DNA from: Rhodospirillales bacterium
GTDB lineage: Bacteria; Pseudomonadota; Alphaproteobacteria; Rhodospirillales; Shumkoniaceae
Length of the DNA: 64,000 nt
Direction of reading: 5' to 3'
NCBI GenBank assembly: GCA_018432935.1
Contig: JAHDSF010000006.1
Span: 310,001 to 374,000 of the forward strand
The position numbers and the translations under genes were made by a program. This document shows positions 31,158 through 40,717 of this stretch, piece after piece. The notes under the pieces are model-generated. The model made no database searches, was not told where the DNA came from, and saw only the letters and a program-made list of their open reading frames with translations. Position 1 is the first letter of the stretch, and each line of letters opens with the position of its first letter.

Positions 31158-32675
31158 TCACGCCTCGCGCTGCGGCTTGGGCCAGAACGTCTTCTCATCG
31201 AGGAACGACTCGATGTCGGCAATGACTTTCTCCTCGATCTCGGACAGCGCGTGCTGATGCCATCCCAGCACCAGAGCGCCGGCGTAGCGCGCCGCCGCCT
31301 TTCGCGATCCCTCGGCGCGGGCTTGCAGCTGATCGAGCAGCCGGTGGGCAACCGAAACGTCGTTGGCGTACCCGAGATCGTCCTGGAGCCGGCTCAGCCG
31401 TTCGGTGAACTCGCGAACCGCCTTGGCACGGTAGAGCGAGCCGAAGAAGTCGAGAGCGTAGCGCAGCCGCTTGACCCCGATGCGCAGACGGTGGCGCTCG
31501 TCGGGGGGAAGGTCGGCGAACACGCGGCCGCGCTTGCGCACCTGGCGATAGCTCTTGTGCAGGGCCTCGGCGCCCAGCACGGCGGCGGGGCGGAACAGCG
31601 TTGCCGCGGTTTCGGTCACCGGTTGCTCCCGCCAGGAGCGCCGCTCGACCCACCGGTGCATGTCGATGACGAACCGTCCATAGCGGCTGGACGACACCGC
31701 CTCGCGGGTCGCGGCCCGCGCCTCGTCGCGAGCCTCCCGGCACAGCTCCCGCAGCGTCTCGAGAGGGGCGGCATCCGGGAGCCCGGCGGCGACCGGCGCC
31801 AGGATCTCGTCGAGGAAGACGTCGAGGTCGCGAGTCGGCCCGAGGGCGGCGGTGACCCATTTCAACTCGGCGACCAGCCCCTCGTACTGCCCGGCCGGCA
31901 GCATGTGGCGGTAGAGCCGCAATCCGGAGCGCATCCTGCGCAGCGCCACCCGCATCTGGTGGACCCCTTCGGGATCGTCGTTCTCCAGCGTGGGCGCCTC
32001 GTTGGCGACCAGATGGTCGAGGCAGGCCCGCACGATGTGAACCAGCGCCTCCTCGACCGTGGTTTCGTCGGGCAGCGGCCGCTTGTCGGCCTTGACCGGA
32101 GTGGGCTTGGCGGCGGCCGCCAATGCGAAGCCCAGTTCCTCGGGATTGCGGGGGGCGATCCGCAGCGGAACCTCGCCAGCCAGTTCTGCCGCCAGCGCGT
32201 AGGCGGGGGCAAGATCGTCGTCGCTCGAACGGATTCGCAGCACCCCGTACGGGCGCTCGCCCTCCTCGGCCGACAGGGTGCCGTCCTCGATCTCGATCGT
32301 GGCACCCGGCGTTCCGTTCAGCGTGACCGGGCGGCGGAACACCCGGGCCTCGTGGCGGAAGGCTGGCATCAGGACTCCGGCGCCGTTCATCTGTTCGCGC
32401 AAGGTGGGATCGAGGATGGTGTCCAGGGCCGGCGTCTCGTCCGCCGCGGGGCCCGAGAACACGACCGCGCCTTCGCGCACCACCGACTGCCGATAGCGGC
32501 CGCCGTTGCGGACAACCCGCACGATCACGCCGCCAGGGCCCAGGCCTGCAACCGCGAAATAGGCGCAGCGGAGGGCCCGACCGGAGGCGCGGCCGGACGC
32601 GATCTCGCGCAGACGCGGATGGTTCCTGAGGGTCTGCAGGCACTCGGGGGGGAACTGCAGGGTGATCACCGCCAT
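31158..32675 (-). CDS. CHAD domain protein with degenerate CYTH-like N-terminus
   Basis: A 505-residue protein whose C-terminal 290 residues form a CHAD domain: alpha-helical, with conserved basic-histidine positions in VHQMRVALRRMRSGLRL and HRLRIGVKRLRYALDFF. CHAD domains bind polyphosphate and locate to polyphosphate granules. The first 200 residues are where CYTH triphosphatase domains normally sit, but the ExExK signature is missing, so triphosphatase activity is unlikely. It precedes the pap-ppk1 genes by 69 bases on the same strand and is divergent from ppx. Confidence 0.87.
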   Translation of the reverse strand: MAVITLQFPPECLQTLRNHPRLREIASGRASGRALRCAYFAVAGLGPGGVIVRVVRNGGRYRQSVVREGAVVFSGPAADETPALDTILDPTLREQMNGAGVLMPAFRHEARVFRRPVTLNGTPGATIEIEDGTLSAEEGERPYGVLRIRSSDDDLAPAYALAAELAGEVPLRIAPRNPEELGFALAAAAKPTPVKADKRPLPDETTVEEALVHIVRACLDHLVANEAPTLENDDPEGVHQMRVALRRMRSGLRLYRHMLPAGQYEGLVAELKWVTAALGPTRDLDVFLDEILAPVAAGLPDAAPLETLRELCREARDEARAATREAVSSSRYGRFVIDMHRWVERRSWREQPVTETAATLFRPAAVLGAEALHKSYRQVRKRGRVFADLPPDERHRLRIGVKRLRYALDFFGSLYRAKAVREFTERLSRLQDDLGYANDVSVAHRLLDQLQARAEGSRKAAARYAGALVLGWHQHALSEIEEKVIADIESFLDEKTFWPKPQREA

Positions 32676-32836
32676 CGGCGAGCTTCCTCGTCTGTGCGCG
32701 CAGCAGGTCAGCCGGACCCGCCTCAGTATGGCGGTTGCGCCCCGCCATGCAATCCTCTATGTGGCGTTCGCGGGGTGCGAGTGGAGGCGGGGCCACCTAT
32801 GTGCTAGGCAGCCTTCGCCGCGAGAGGGGCGTCCGG

Positions 32837-34366
32837 ATGGAGATGGACGAAGCGCCGTTTCCGGGTGACGTGGCAGCCCTTGGGGTCGGCCGGATGGCCG
32901 TGGTGGACATCGGTTCCAACTCGGTGCGTCTAGTCGTCTACGAAGGGCCGGCGCGAACTCCGTTCCCGGTGTTCAATGAAAAGGCGACCTGCGGCCTCGC
33001 GATCGGCTTGGCCGTGTCCGGTCGCCTCAACCCCGAAGGGGTCGAGCTTGCGCTGAAGACGATGACCCGCTTCGCCAAGCTGGCCGAAGTCATGGGTGCG
33101 CGCCGGGTCGACCTGCTGGCCACCGCCGCGGTTCGCGAGGCGGTCGATGGTGCCGTTTTCGTCGAGGAGGTGAGCCGCCGTTTCGGCCGTCCGGTGACGG
33201 TGCTGAGCGGCGACGAGGAGGCGCGGCTGGCGGGGCTTGGCGTGATCTCCGGCCGCCCCGACGCAGACGGGGTGATGGGGGACCTCGGCGGCGGCAGCCT
33301 CGATCTTCTGATGCTTGAGAACGGCGCTTTCGGCAAGACCGCGTCGCTGCCGCTCGGGGCGCTGCGCCTGGCCGACATGTCGGGCGGCGACCGCGGCAAG
33401 GCGCGGGATCTCGTCGACAAGGCGTTCGAGGGGGTGCCCTGGCTGAAGGAGGGACGCAAGCGCGACCTCTACCCGATCGGCGGCGCCTGGCGCGCCCTCG
33501 CCCACATCGCGATCAACCAGACCGGCTATCCGCTGCACGTGCTGGAAGGCTTCGTGCTGCCGCGGGCCGGCGCCTTCGACCTTGCGCATTTCATCAAGGG
33601 CCTCAGCCGCAAGAGCCTGGACAGCGTGCCCTGGGTGTCACCGCGCCGCGCCCAGACTCTGCCTCTCGCCGCTCTGGTGCTGGAGCGGTTGCTGCTGCTG
33701 GTGCAGCCGCGGAACGTGGTGTTCTCGGTCTACGGCATGCGCGAGGGCCGCTATTTCCAGAGCCTTCCCGCCGAGGTGCGGGAGGCGGACCCGCTGGTCA
33801 GTGCCTGCGAGGCGCTGGGCCGCATGCGGCCCCGCTTCCCGATTCGCGGCGAGGAGCTGTGGCGCTGGATGCAGCCGCTGTTTCCCGACGAGACCGCGCC
33901 CGTCGCGAGACTGCGGCTGGCCGCCTGCCTGCTCGGCGACCTGGCCTGGATGGAGCATCCCGACCACCGCCCGGAATCGGCCTTCCGCCGCGTCCTGCGC
34001 AGCCCCTTCACCGGGGTCACCCATCGCGAGCGGGTGGCCCTCGCCTATGCCCTGTGCTGCCGCTATGGCGGCGACGCCTCGCTGGCCGCAGTCCGTGCCT
34101 GCGACAGCCTGCTCGACAAGGAGGGCGCGCAATGGGCTCTGGCGGTAGGGCGGGCGTTGCGGCTTGCCTTCTCCCTCTCCGGGGGCGTGCCCGCACTGCT
34201 GCACCAGACCCGGCTCGAGATGGATTCGAAGAGGCTGGTCCTGGCGACCTCCGACGAGGACTCGATCTTCCTCGGCGAGGCGGTCGATCGTCGGCTGAAG
34301 GCTCTCGGCAAGGCCCTCGACCGCGAGCCCATCCTGGCGCGGAGAGGCGGCAGCGCGTCGCTTTAG
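32837..34366 (+). CDS. ppx: Exopolyphosphatase / guanosine pentaphosphatase (Ppx/GppA)
   Basis: Degrades polyphosphate from the end and/or pppGpp to ppGpp. The ASKHA fold is visible: phosphate-1 loop VVDIGSNSVRLVVY (about residues 23-36), the catalytic region with ATAAVREA, and phosphate-2 GDLGGGSLDL (about 152-161). The C-terminal half is a helical HD-like domain as in long Ppx proteins. The 509-residue start at 32837 follows GAGAGGGG; upstream in-frame ATGs encode low-complexity residues. It is divergent from the CHAD gene, which adds to the polyphosphate context. Confidence 0.9.
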   Translation: MEMDEAPFPGDVAALGVGRMAVVDIGSNSVRLVVYEGPARTPFPVFNEKATCGLAIGLAVSGRLNPEGVELALKTMTRFAKLAEVMGARRVDLLATAAVREAVDGAVFVEEVSRRFGRPVTVLSGDEEARLAGLGVISGRPDADGVMGDLGGGSLDLLMLENGAFGKTASLPLGALRLADMSGGDRGKARDLVDKAFEGVPWLKEGRKRDLYPIGGAWRALAHIAINQTGYPLHVLEGFVLPRAGAFDLAHFIKGLSRKSLDSVPWVSPRRAQTLPLAALVLERLLLLVQPRNVVFSVYGMREGRYFQSLPAEVREADPLVSACEALGRMRPRFPIRGEELWRWMQPLFPDETAPVARLRLAACLLGDLAWMEHPDHRPESAFRRVLRSPFTGVTHRERVALAYALCCRYGGDASLAAVRACDSLLDKEGAQWALAVGRALRLAFSLSGGVPALLHQTRLEMDSKRLVLATSDEDSIFLGEAVDRRLKALGKALDREPILARRGGSASL

Positions 34367-34394
34367 CCGGCCCAGGCGGTTCGATCTGCTCTGA

Positions 34395-36698
34395 TCACTC
34401 GGTCCGCGCCTGCAACGGGGCGGGCACGTCGTAGGGGACGATGCTGACCTCGGCGGCACCGCTGTTGTTCTCGTAGTAGTCCTCGGTCCGTCCGTTCCAG
34501 GTGATGATCGCGTCGTTCACGAACAGAAAGGCGTTCCCGGAGACTGCGGCAAGGAACTCGGCGCTGAACACGGGGTCATCGTGGTCGGTTCTCCGCATCG
34601 GCAGCGGGACGGTGATGCTGCGGCCGCGGTCAGGGACGATCTTGAGCATGGGCCGGTACCACGGCTCGTCGAGAAACCGGCGCGTGGGAATGAAGGGATA
34701 GCGGATGTACCAGGGCAGCTCTCCGCCCGACACTGCGGGGCTCATCGCGGTCCGCTTGTCCTTCCAGGCGTCGGTCACCTTCAGCCGGATGACGTAACGG
34801 CGGTCCTCGTCGAGCCTCGCGCCCGTCCACCAGCAGCGGGAGGACGTGGTGAACGGCTGCGCCTCCGCCGCGGCGATGCATCCCTCGCCGGCCCGCTCGT
34901 CCACGGCGAGCTGGACCCGGTAAAGCGTCAGGAGAGGGACGCCCGCGACACCGGCCGCGATGATGCACAGCAGGGCGACCCCGAAGATGCCTGGGACGAG
35001 GCGCCACTTGAGAAACTGCAGCGAGCGCTGGTAGGTCTTGGCCGTGCGCGTCCGATAGATGAGGTCCTTCGGCCTCTTCGACGAACGCCCCGCAACGGTC
35101 ATGGGAACCGGAAGGGCCGTCGGTGCGGGGCCGGATGGGACCAACGCTTGCTGCCACAACTCGTGCATCCCTTGATGGATGCGGCCCTGCAACTGGGCGC
35201 CGCGTAACGTCAGCAGGAGCAGGCCAGCCGCAGCGGCCAGGAACAGGCCGGGGCTTGCGGCGTAGGCCTCCAGCCAAGGGGCCACGAAATCGGGCAGGAG
35301 GCTGCCGGCGCCGAGAAGCGCGGCCGCGACGAGACAATGCGGCCCTGCGCAAGCGCCGGCGCGGCTGCCGTCATCCAGCAAGGGCCAGATCAGCAGGACC
35401 AGCGACAGTGCGACGGTCAGGAAGTAGTTGACGCGCCGCCTCCAGACGTCGTTCCAGACCCATTCCTGTTTCATCGCCCGGTTGAAGTTCCCGTGTTCGG
35501 GAAACGGAGCGCTGGGCTCCACCTCGTAGAACCGCGGCAAGACGATCGGGGCATAGCCGTCGGTGCCCGAATGGATCCGCTCGAAGACGCTGGCATGAAT
35601 GCGCACCGATCTCAGCAGACCGCGCCGTCGCTTGTACCCTCCGACCTGCTTCTTGAGGTCCGGGTCCTGCATGATCAGGGTCGTCGGATCGGGCCGGTTC
35701 AGCCGGGCCGAGATCTTGCGCGGCTGATAGCGGTAGTAGGCGGCGAGCGCCTTGCGCGAGTCGTGCATGGGAGCGAACGGGTTGGCGGCCCGCCGGATCT
35801 CGGCTTTTGCCGGACGCAGGAAACGGAGCCCGGCGCGCTCCGCCTCTTCCATCATCCATTGCAGCGATACGTGGGCGAGTCCGTCCTCGGGATATCCGCC
35901 GCCGACGTCGGAATGGACCCCGGCGAACCAGACCTGGCGAATGCGCTGGGGGCGGGGGCTTTCCAGCTCGTCCCACAGCAGCGGATGGAAGGTGTCGCGC
36001 TCGTCGTCGAGCGACAGGGCATGGCGAGCCACCTTGACCTTGTGCGAAAGCTTGTAGTCTCCCATCGACAGCGGCCACACCCAGCGGTCGATGCCGCGGC
36101 AGAGCTCGGTGATCGGCATGCCGTAGGCGGAAACGGTGTCCCACACACCGACGAAAGCGATCTCCGGGATCGCGATCATCTCTTTGGCAAGTTCGGCGTA
36201 GGATGGACGCCCCATGCGATGCTGCCAAATGGCCCTCGCCTTGTCGCGCAGGTCGCGCAAGGGATCGACCAGGCCGCCGGTCTGGTTGAAGCAGCGGCGA
36301 TAGTGCCGGTAGGCGTCTTCGGCGTGCGTGTCCACACGGTCCCGGGGCAGCAGCCCCTCGCGCGCGATGAAGTCGACCAGGATGCGAATGGTGAACGCGC
36401 CCCGGCTGAAACCGAAGGCGTAGATTCTGTCGTCACGGACGTGGTTGCGGCAGAGGAAGCGGTAGATGTCGAGCACGTTGCGCTTGAGGCCGAAGCCCAC
36501 GGCGCCCCCCAGCAGAGCCAGGGGCCTGAACGCGGAAGAGCCGACCCCGTCGTCGTAATAGGCGATCTGCCTGGGGGTGCCCGCCGGCGGGTCGGGCGTC
36601 TGGTCGACCGCCTGATAGAGTCGCCACACGTTGGTCTTGAACAGCTTGGCCGAGCTGTTGCCGGTACCGTCGGACAGCACCACGATCGTCCTGGACAT
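34395..36698 (-). CDS. DUF2235 (Tle1-like alpha/beta hydrolase) membrane-anchored protein
   Basis: The N-terminal 360 residues form a DUF2235 alpha/beta-hydrolase domain, with the nucleophile elbow GFSRGAF and the later WFAGVHSDVGGGYPEDG motif that supplies the histidine and aspartate region. T6SS phospholipase effectors Tle1 share this domain, but no secretion genes or VgrG/PAAR partner are in the window. Here it is followed by three or four membrane helices (around residues 425-445, 475-500 and 565-590) and a 150-residue C-terminal domain. At 767 residues it is likely a membrane-attached hydrolase of unknown substrate. The lipoprotein gene ends 4 bases upstream. Confidence 0.78.
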   Translation of the reverse strand: MSRTIVVLSDGTGNSSAKLFKTNVWRLYQAVDQTPDPPAGTPRQIAYYDDGVGSSAFRPLALLGGAVGFGLKRNVLDIYRFLCRNHVRDDRIYAFGFSRGAFTIRILVDFIAREGLLPRDRVDTHAEDAYRHYRRCFNQTGGLVDPLRDLRDKARAIWQHRMGRPSYAELAKEMIAIPEIAFVGVWDTVSAYGMPITELCRGIDRWVWPLSMGDYKLSHKVKVARHALSLDDERDTFHPLLWDELESPRPQRIRQVWFAGVHSDVGGGYPEDGLAHVSLQWMMEEAERAGLRFLRPAKAEIRRAANPFAPMHDSRKALAAYYRYQPRKISARLNRPDPTTLIMQDPDLKKQVGGYKRRRGLLRSVRIHASVFERIHSGTDGYAPIVLPRFYEVEPSAPFPEHGNFNRAMKQEWVWNDVWRRRVNYFLTVALSLVLLIWPLLDDGSRAGACAGPHCLVAAALLGAGSLLPDFVAPWLEAYAASPGLFLAAAAGLLLLTLRGAQLQGRIHQGMHELWQQALVPSGPAPTALPVPMTVAGRSSKRPKDLIYRTRTAKTYQRSLQFLKWRLVPGIFGVALLCIIAAGVAGVPLLTLYRVQLAVDERAGEGCIAAAEAQPFTTSSRCWWTGARLDEDRRYVIRLKVTDAWKDKRTAMSPAVSGGELPWYIRYPFIPTRRFLDEPWYRPMLKIVPDRGRSITVPLPMRRTDHDDPVFSAEFLAAVSGNAFLFVNDAIITWNGRTEDYYENNSGAAEVSIVPYDVPAPLQARTE

Positions 36699-36702
36699 GG
36701 CG

Positions 36703-38037
36703 TCAGCCCCGATCTGCGCAGGCCAGCAGGTCTGCGATTCTGCCTCGCTGCGGCTCGGTACGCTGGTAGCCGCGCAGCGCCTCCGTCAGCTCGATCAGAG
36801 TTCCGGTATCGGCGCCACATGTGGCGAGGCGGCGTCCGGCACGCCGGAGAAGCCTTTCCTCGTGCTCGGCGGAAAGGGCGCCGCCCTCCGCGAACCAGGC
36901 GCCGGCGAACTCGGCCGCCGCGGCGCGGCGTTCCGCGGCGGGCCTGGATGCATCCTCGATGACGTCGAGGGCGCGGCTCGCGCGATCGGCCCGCTCGACC
37001 TGCGCCAGCCGCTGCGCCAACGCGTCGACGGCGGCCTGCGGCGCGTCTTCGCGGGCAGTCGCCGGGCTGCGGCCGGCGAGATCCGAACGCAGCGCCGAGA
37101 ACAGCACCCGCTGGCGATCGTTCTGCAGGGCGGTGGGCGCGGTGTTGACTTCCACCACCAGATAGGTGTTCTCGCGGTACAGGCAGGTCGGCGGCGGAGA
37201 GGGCGAGGCGAGGCAGGCCCCCGCCGCGACCCCGGCAGGATTGCGGTAGACCAGGAGGCCGGCCTCGCTGTTGAAGGCAAGCGCGGGCCAGTCGGTCGCC
37301 TTCTCGCGGGCCTGCTCGCGCACGAACACCACCGGGCCGGCCTCGATGACGCTGAACGGCACGTCGGCGGCGCCGCCGGCCGGGCGCTGCACCAGAGTGA
37401 AGTGGTAAGCCTTGTCGTCCTGGTCGTCGGAGATGAGCGTACCGGCGAGCTGGGCCAGCGCGCCGGCGATCGGCGTCCCCGGCGGATAGGCGACGGTACC
37501 GATCTTGGCCAGGTTGGCCAGCATCTGGCGGAGCTGCGGGCCGGGCCGGTCGAGGTCGAGGACATAGAGGTCAAGCACCACCGGGAAGCCCCGGTAGGTC
37601 AGCGGTCCGTACAGCGGCAGGCCATGGAAGTTGAGGAACTGCCCCTTCTGGACATCGTCGGAAAAGAAGACGACCCGCGCGTTCTGCAGCCCGGTCGGGC
37701 CGAAGTCGAGCGCCGTCGCGCCGTCGTCCTCGAACACGTTGGCGACGATGACGATCTCGCCGTTGGGTCCGGACAGGCCGGTCAGCGGATTGCCGAACAG
37801 TTCGGTGAAATCCTTGATGTAGGCGGATTTCAGCGTGACGAGCAGGGGCTGGCCGCGCTCGATTTGTCGCCCGGGGTCGCCCGTGGGCGGGACGTTCTTG
37901 CGGAAGCCGCCGTCGGCCGCCACGGTGCGGAAATCGCTGGCGCCTTCGTCGCTGACGGCGCAGGCGGCAAGGGCGAAGAGGAAGCACAGAAAGCGAGGAG
38001 CGCGCAACGCACGGCGGCGCGCCACGGAACACGTCAT
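36703..38037 (-). CDS. Predicted lipoprotein of unknown function
   Basis: A 444-residue protein beginning with a basic then hydrophobic segment and a lipobox LAAC with the acylated cysteine at residue 26. The central 250 residues are rich in beta-type sequence. The last 130 residues look helical (repeated Ala/Arg/Glu blocks). No family was recognised. It lies four bases before the DUF2235 gene on the same strand, so they are probably made together and may function as a membrane-associated pair. Confidence 0.72.
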   Translation of the reverse strand: MTCSVARRRALRAPRFLCFLFALAACAVSDEGASDFRTVAADGGFRKNVPPTGDPGRQIERGQPLLVTLKSAYIKDFTELFGNPLTGLSGPNGEIVIVANVFEDDGATALDFGPTGLQNARVVFFSDDVQKGQFLNFHGLPLYGPLTYRGFPVVLDLYVLDLDRPGPQLRQMLANLAKIGTVAYPPGTPIAGALAQLAGTLISDDQDDKAYHFTLVQRPAGGAADVPFSVIEAGPVVFVREQAREKATDWPALAFNSEAGLLVYRNPAGVAAGACLASPSPPPTCLYRENTYLVVEVNTAPTALQNDRQRVLFSALRSDLAGRSPATAREDAPQAAVDALAQRLAQVERADRASRALDVIEDASRPAAERRAAAAEFAGAWFAEGGALSAEHEERLLRRAGRRLATCGADTGTLIELTEALRGYQRTEPQRGRIADLLACADRG

Positions 38038-38171
38038 GGCGGAGACCCTCCCCGTTCGCGCCGGTCTTCGCCGGCTCTATCCAGCACTGGGATCAGACTG
38101 CGACCTCCGCTCGGCAAACGCAATCCGTGCCGGCAGATATACACTTGATGGTAGATGAATCGGCGGGCCGG

Positions 38172-38600
<429 letters not shown>

Positions 38601-38604
38601 GGCG

Positions 38605-39174
38605 CTAGAACGACGAGCCCGGCTGCTTGAGGAACTCTTCCTCCTCGGGCGTGCTTTCCCGGCCGAGGACGGCGTTGCGGTGGGGAAAGCGGCCGAAGCG
38701 GGCGATGATATCGCGATGGGCGAGGGCCCAGCGCAGCGCCTCCGCATCGCCCATCGCCTCGAACAGGGCGACGCTGCGCTCCTGGTCGGCGAGGTCCTCG
38801 CCGTGCTCGAAGGGCAGGTAGAAGAAGGTGCGCATCACCGCCGGCGCCGTCTGGTCGAAGCCCCGGTCGAGAGCGGCGCGCGCGATCTCGCGGGCCTTGG
38901 CGTCGGCGGCGAACGCTCGCGGCGTGCCGCGGAAGACATTGCGCGGGAACTGGTCGAGCAGGATGAGGAGCGCGAGCGCGCCCTCGGGCGTAGCGGCGAG
39001 GTGGTCGAGGCGGCCGGCGGCCGCGGCCTCCATGTCGTTGCCGAAGCCCTCGCCGATCGCCCGGTCGAAATCCTCGTCCTTCTTGAACCAGGCCTGGCGC
39101 GCCACGAGGGAGCCCCCCTGGTCGCGTTCGGCGAACCAGAAATCGATCACGCGGCGGGTGATTTCGGCGTTCAT
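38605..39174 (-). CDS. DUF924 family protein
   Basis: A 189-residue soluble alpha-helical protein of the DUF924 family (TPR-like fold). Conserved segments VIDFWFAERDQ at the start, LLDQFPRNVFRG in the middle and RFGRFPHRNAVLGR near the end are present. Function is unknown in bacteria. Its ATG overlaps the stop of the MFS exporter gene by four bases, which suggests co-expression. Confidence 0.87.
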   Translation of the reverse strand: MNAEITRRVIDFWFAERDQGGSLVARQAWFKKDEDFDRAIGEGFGNDMEAAAAGRLDHLAATPEGALALLILLDQFPRNVFRGTPRAFAADAKAREIARAALDRGFDQTAPAVMRTFFYLPFEHGEDLADQERSVALFEAMGDAEALRWALAHRDIIARFGRFPHRNAVLGRESTPEEEEFLKQPGSSF

Positions 39175-40403
39175 TCCGCGGCCTCCTTCCGTTCGTGTGC
39201 TTGTTGCGGTCTCTGCCGCGCGACCACCGAGCGGGCGGCGAAGTAGGCGGCGGCCGCGAGGGCGGCGCCGGCGAGCATGCCGATCACCACCGGGGCCGCG
39301 GTCTCGCCGATCGCCAGTCCGACCACGTAGGAGGCGGCGGCGCCGCTGCCCATCTGCAGGAATCCGGCAAGTCCGGAGGCGGCGCCGGCGCGTTCCGGAT
39401 CGACGCTGACCGCCCCGGCGAGGCCGTTCGGGATGCTCAGACCGTGGCCGAAGCCGACCCCGCCCATGGCGGCGAACAGAGTGAGCGGCGACACCATCCC
39501 GGCCACGTAGAGGACGGCCTGGGCTGCCGCCGCCACCAGCGAGATCAGAAGTCCGGCCACGATCAGGCGGTCGATCCCCCAACGACGGGACATCCGTCCG
39601 GTAATGAAGTTGCCGATCATGTACATGCCGGCCGCGAAGAAGAAATAGAGCCCGTACTCGCTGGGCGGTCGATGCAGGATGTGGACCATTACATAGGGCG
39701 CGCCGCCAAGGAACGAGAAGAACGACACGGCGGTGAAGCCGAGCTGAAGGGCGTAGCCCAGGAAGGCCGGCTTGCGCAGCAGGTGGCCGAAGCTCCAGAA
39801 CAGGGTGCCGAGGCGGACCCGGGTGCCGCTGGGCGGATGGGTCTCGCCGAGCAGCGCCGTGGCGGCGGCGAGGACAATGAGGCCGGCCACACCGACGAAC
39901 ACGAAGCCCGAACGCCAGCCGAACCACTCGTCGAGATAGCCGCCGATCCCCGGCGCCAGCATCGGCGCCGCCATCATCGCCATCGTGATGTAGGCGATCA
40001 TGCTGGCGGCGCGGTCGCGATCGTAAAGGTCGCGGACCACCGCCCGGCTCAGCACCATGCCGGCGCAGGCGCCGATCGCCTGCACCAGCCGTCCGGCGAT
40101 CAGCACCTCGATGTTGGGCGCGAACGCGCAGGCCGCGCTGGCGGCGACGAAGATGGCGAGGCCGGCAAGCAGCACCGGACGCCGGCCCCAGCGGTCCGAT
40201 ATCGGGCCGTACAGGAGCTGGGCGGCCGCGAAGGCGATCAGGTACAGCGACAGCGTCAGCTGCACGGCTCCGTAGCTGGCCGACAGCGCCCGCTGAAGGC
40301 CCGGCATCGATGGCACGAAGATGTTCATGCTGAGCGGACCGACGGCGGTGGCGCTCACCAGCACGGCCAGCACGACAACTCCGGATGGTGTCGGGCGCGA
40401 CAT
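39171..40403 (-). CDS. Bcr/CflA family multidrug efflux MFS transporter
   Basis: Twelve-helix drug:proton antiporter of the inner membrane (410 residues). The early segment PSMPGLQRALSAS and the loop YGPISDRWGRRPVLL after helix 2 are diagnostic of DHA1-type Bcr/CflA proteins. Start at 40403 gives SRPTPSGVVVLAVL; the upstream in-frame ATG adds residues without support. The drug spectrum cannot be inferred. It is first in the bcr-DUF924-arfB run. Confidence 0.9.
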   Translation of the reverse strand: MSRPTPSGVVVLAVLVSATAVGPLSMNIFVPSMPGLQRALSASYGAVQLTLSLYLIAFAAAQLLYGPISDRWGRRPVLLAGLAIFVAASAACAFAPNIEVLIAGRLVQAIGACAGMVLSRAVVRDLYDRDRAASMIAYITMAMMAAPMLAPGIGGYLDEWFGWRSGFVFVGVAGLIVLAAATALLGETHPPSGTRVRLGTLFWSFGHLLRKPAFLGYALQLGFTAVSFFSFLGGAPYVMVHILHRPPSEYGLYFFFAAGMYMIGNFITGRMSRRWGIDRLIVAGLLISLVAAAAQAVLYVAGMVSPLTLFAAMGGVGFGHGLSIPNGLAGAVSVDPERAGAASGLAGFLQMGSGAAASYVVGLAIGETAAPVVIGMLAGAALAAAAYFAARSVVARQRPQQAHERKEAAE

Positions 40404-40717
40404 ACTCGGTCTCTCGGAAAAAAGGGGCGCCACCATAACAACATCCCTCGCCGGCGACCAGCCTTGCGTGGATCACGAACGCGCGTGCTTCCCTGGGGGG
40501 CGGGGCCGTTCCCCGTACCAGGCCCCGGGATGGCGTGTGGGCTGCCGTTCCCATTGACAGCGGAGCGATCCCGGGCCATCTCTTCGCAGTCAAAACTTTC
40601 CCTTCGGGGTGCGTTCCGCTGCGGCGCCTCGGTGTCGACCGGTCTCTCTCCACACGGGTGATTTTGATGTCCCGGCGCATCCCGTGACCGGGACAACGCC
40701 AGCTAGGAGAAGATTGG
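40404..40717. other. Intergenic region between Bcr-type exporter and cold-shock gene
   Basis: This 314-base gap must hold the divergent promoters of the exporter and the cold-shock gene. Apart from the leader hairpin at 40668-40695 and a Shine-Dalgarno sequence (AGGAGA) just before the csp start, I see no gene, repeat or clear sigma-70 box. Confidence 0.6.
40668..40695 (+). promoter_or_regulatory. 5' leader hairpin of the cold-shock gene
   Basis: An 8-base perfect inverted repeat (TGTCCCGG and CCGGGACA) with a 12-base loop lies 22 bases upstream of the csp ATG, immediately before AGGAGA. Cold-shock mRNAs commonly carry structured leaders that change with temperature; this hairpin is a candidate for that role. 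Confidence 0.45.

Noticed and set aside
26950-32807. 907- and 1008-codon plus-strand frames across the polyphosphate genes
   Set aside because: They oppose ppk1, pap and the CHAD gene, which carry intact active-site motifs. No start with a ribosome-binding site and no domain was seen.
34395-36698. T6SS phospholipase effector (Tle1)
   Set aside because: The hydrolase domain is shared, but there is no VgrG, PAAR, immunity protein or T6SS gene nearby, and the protein has extra membrane helices.
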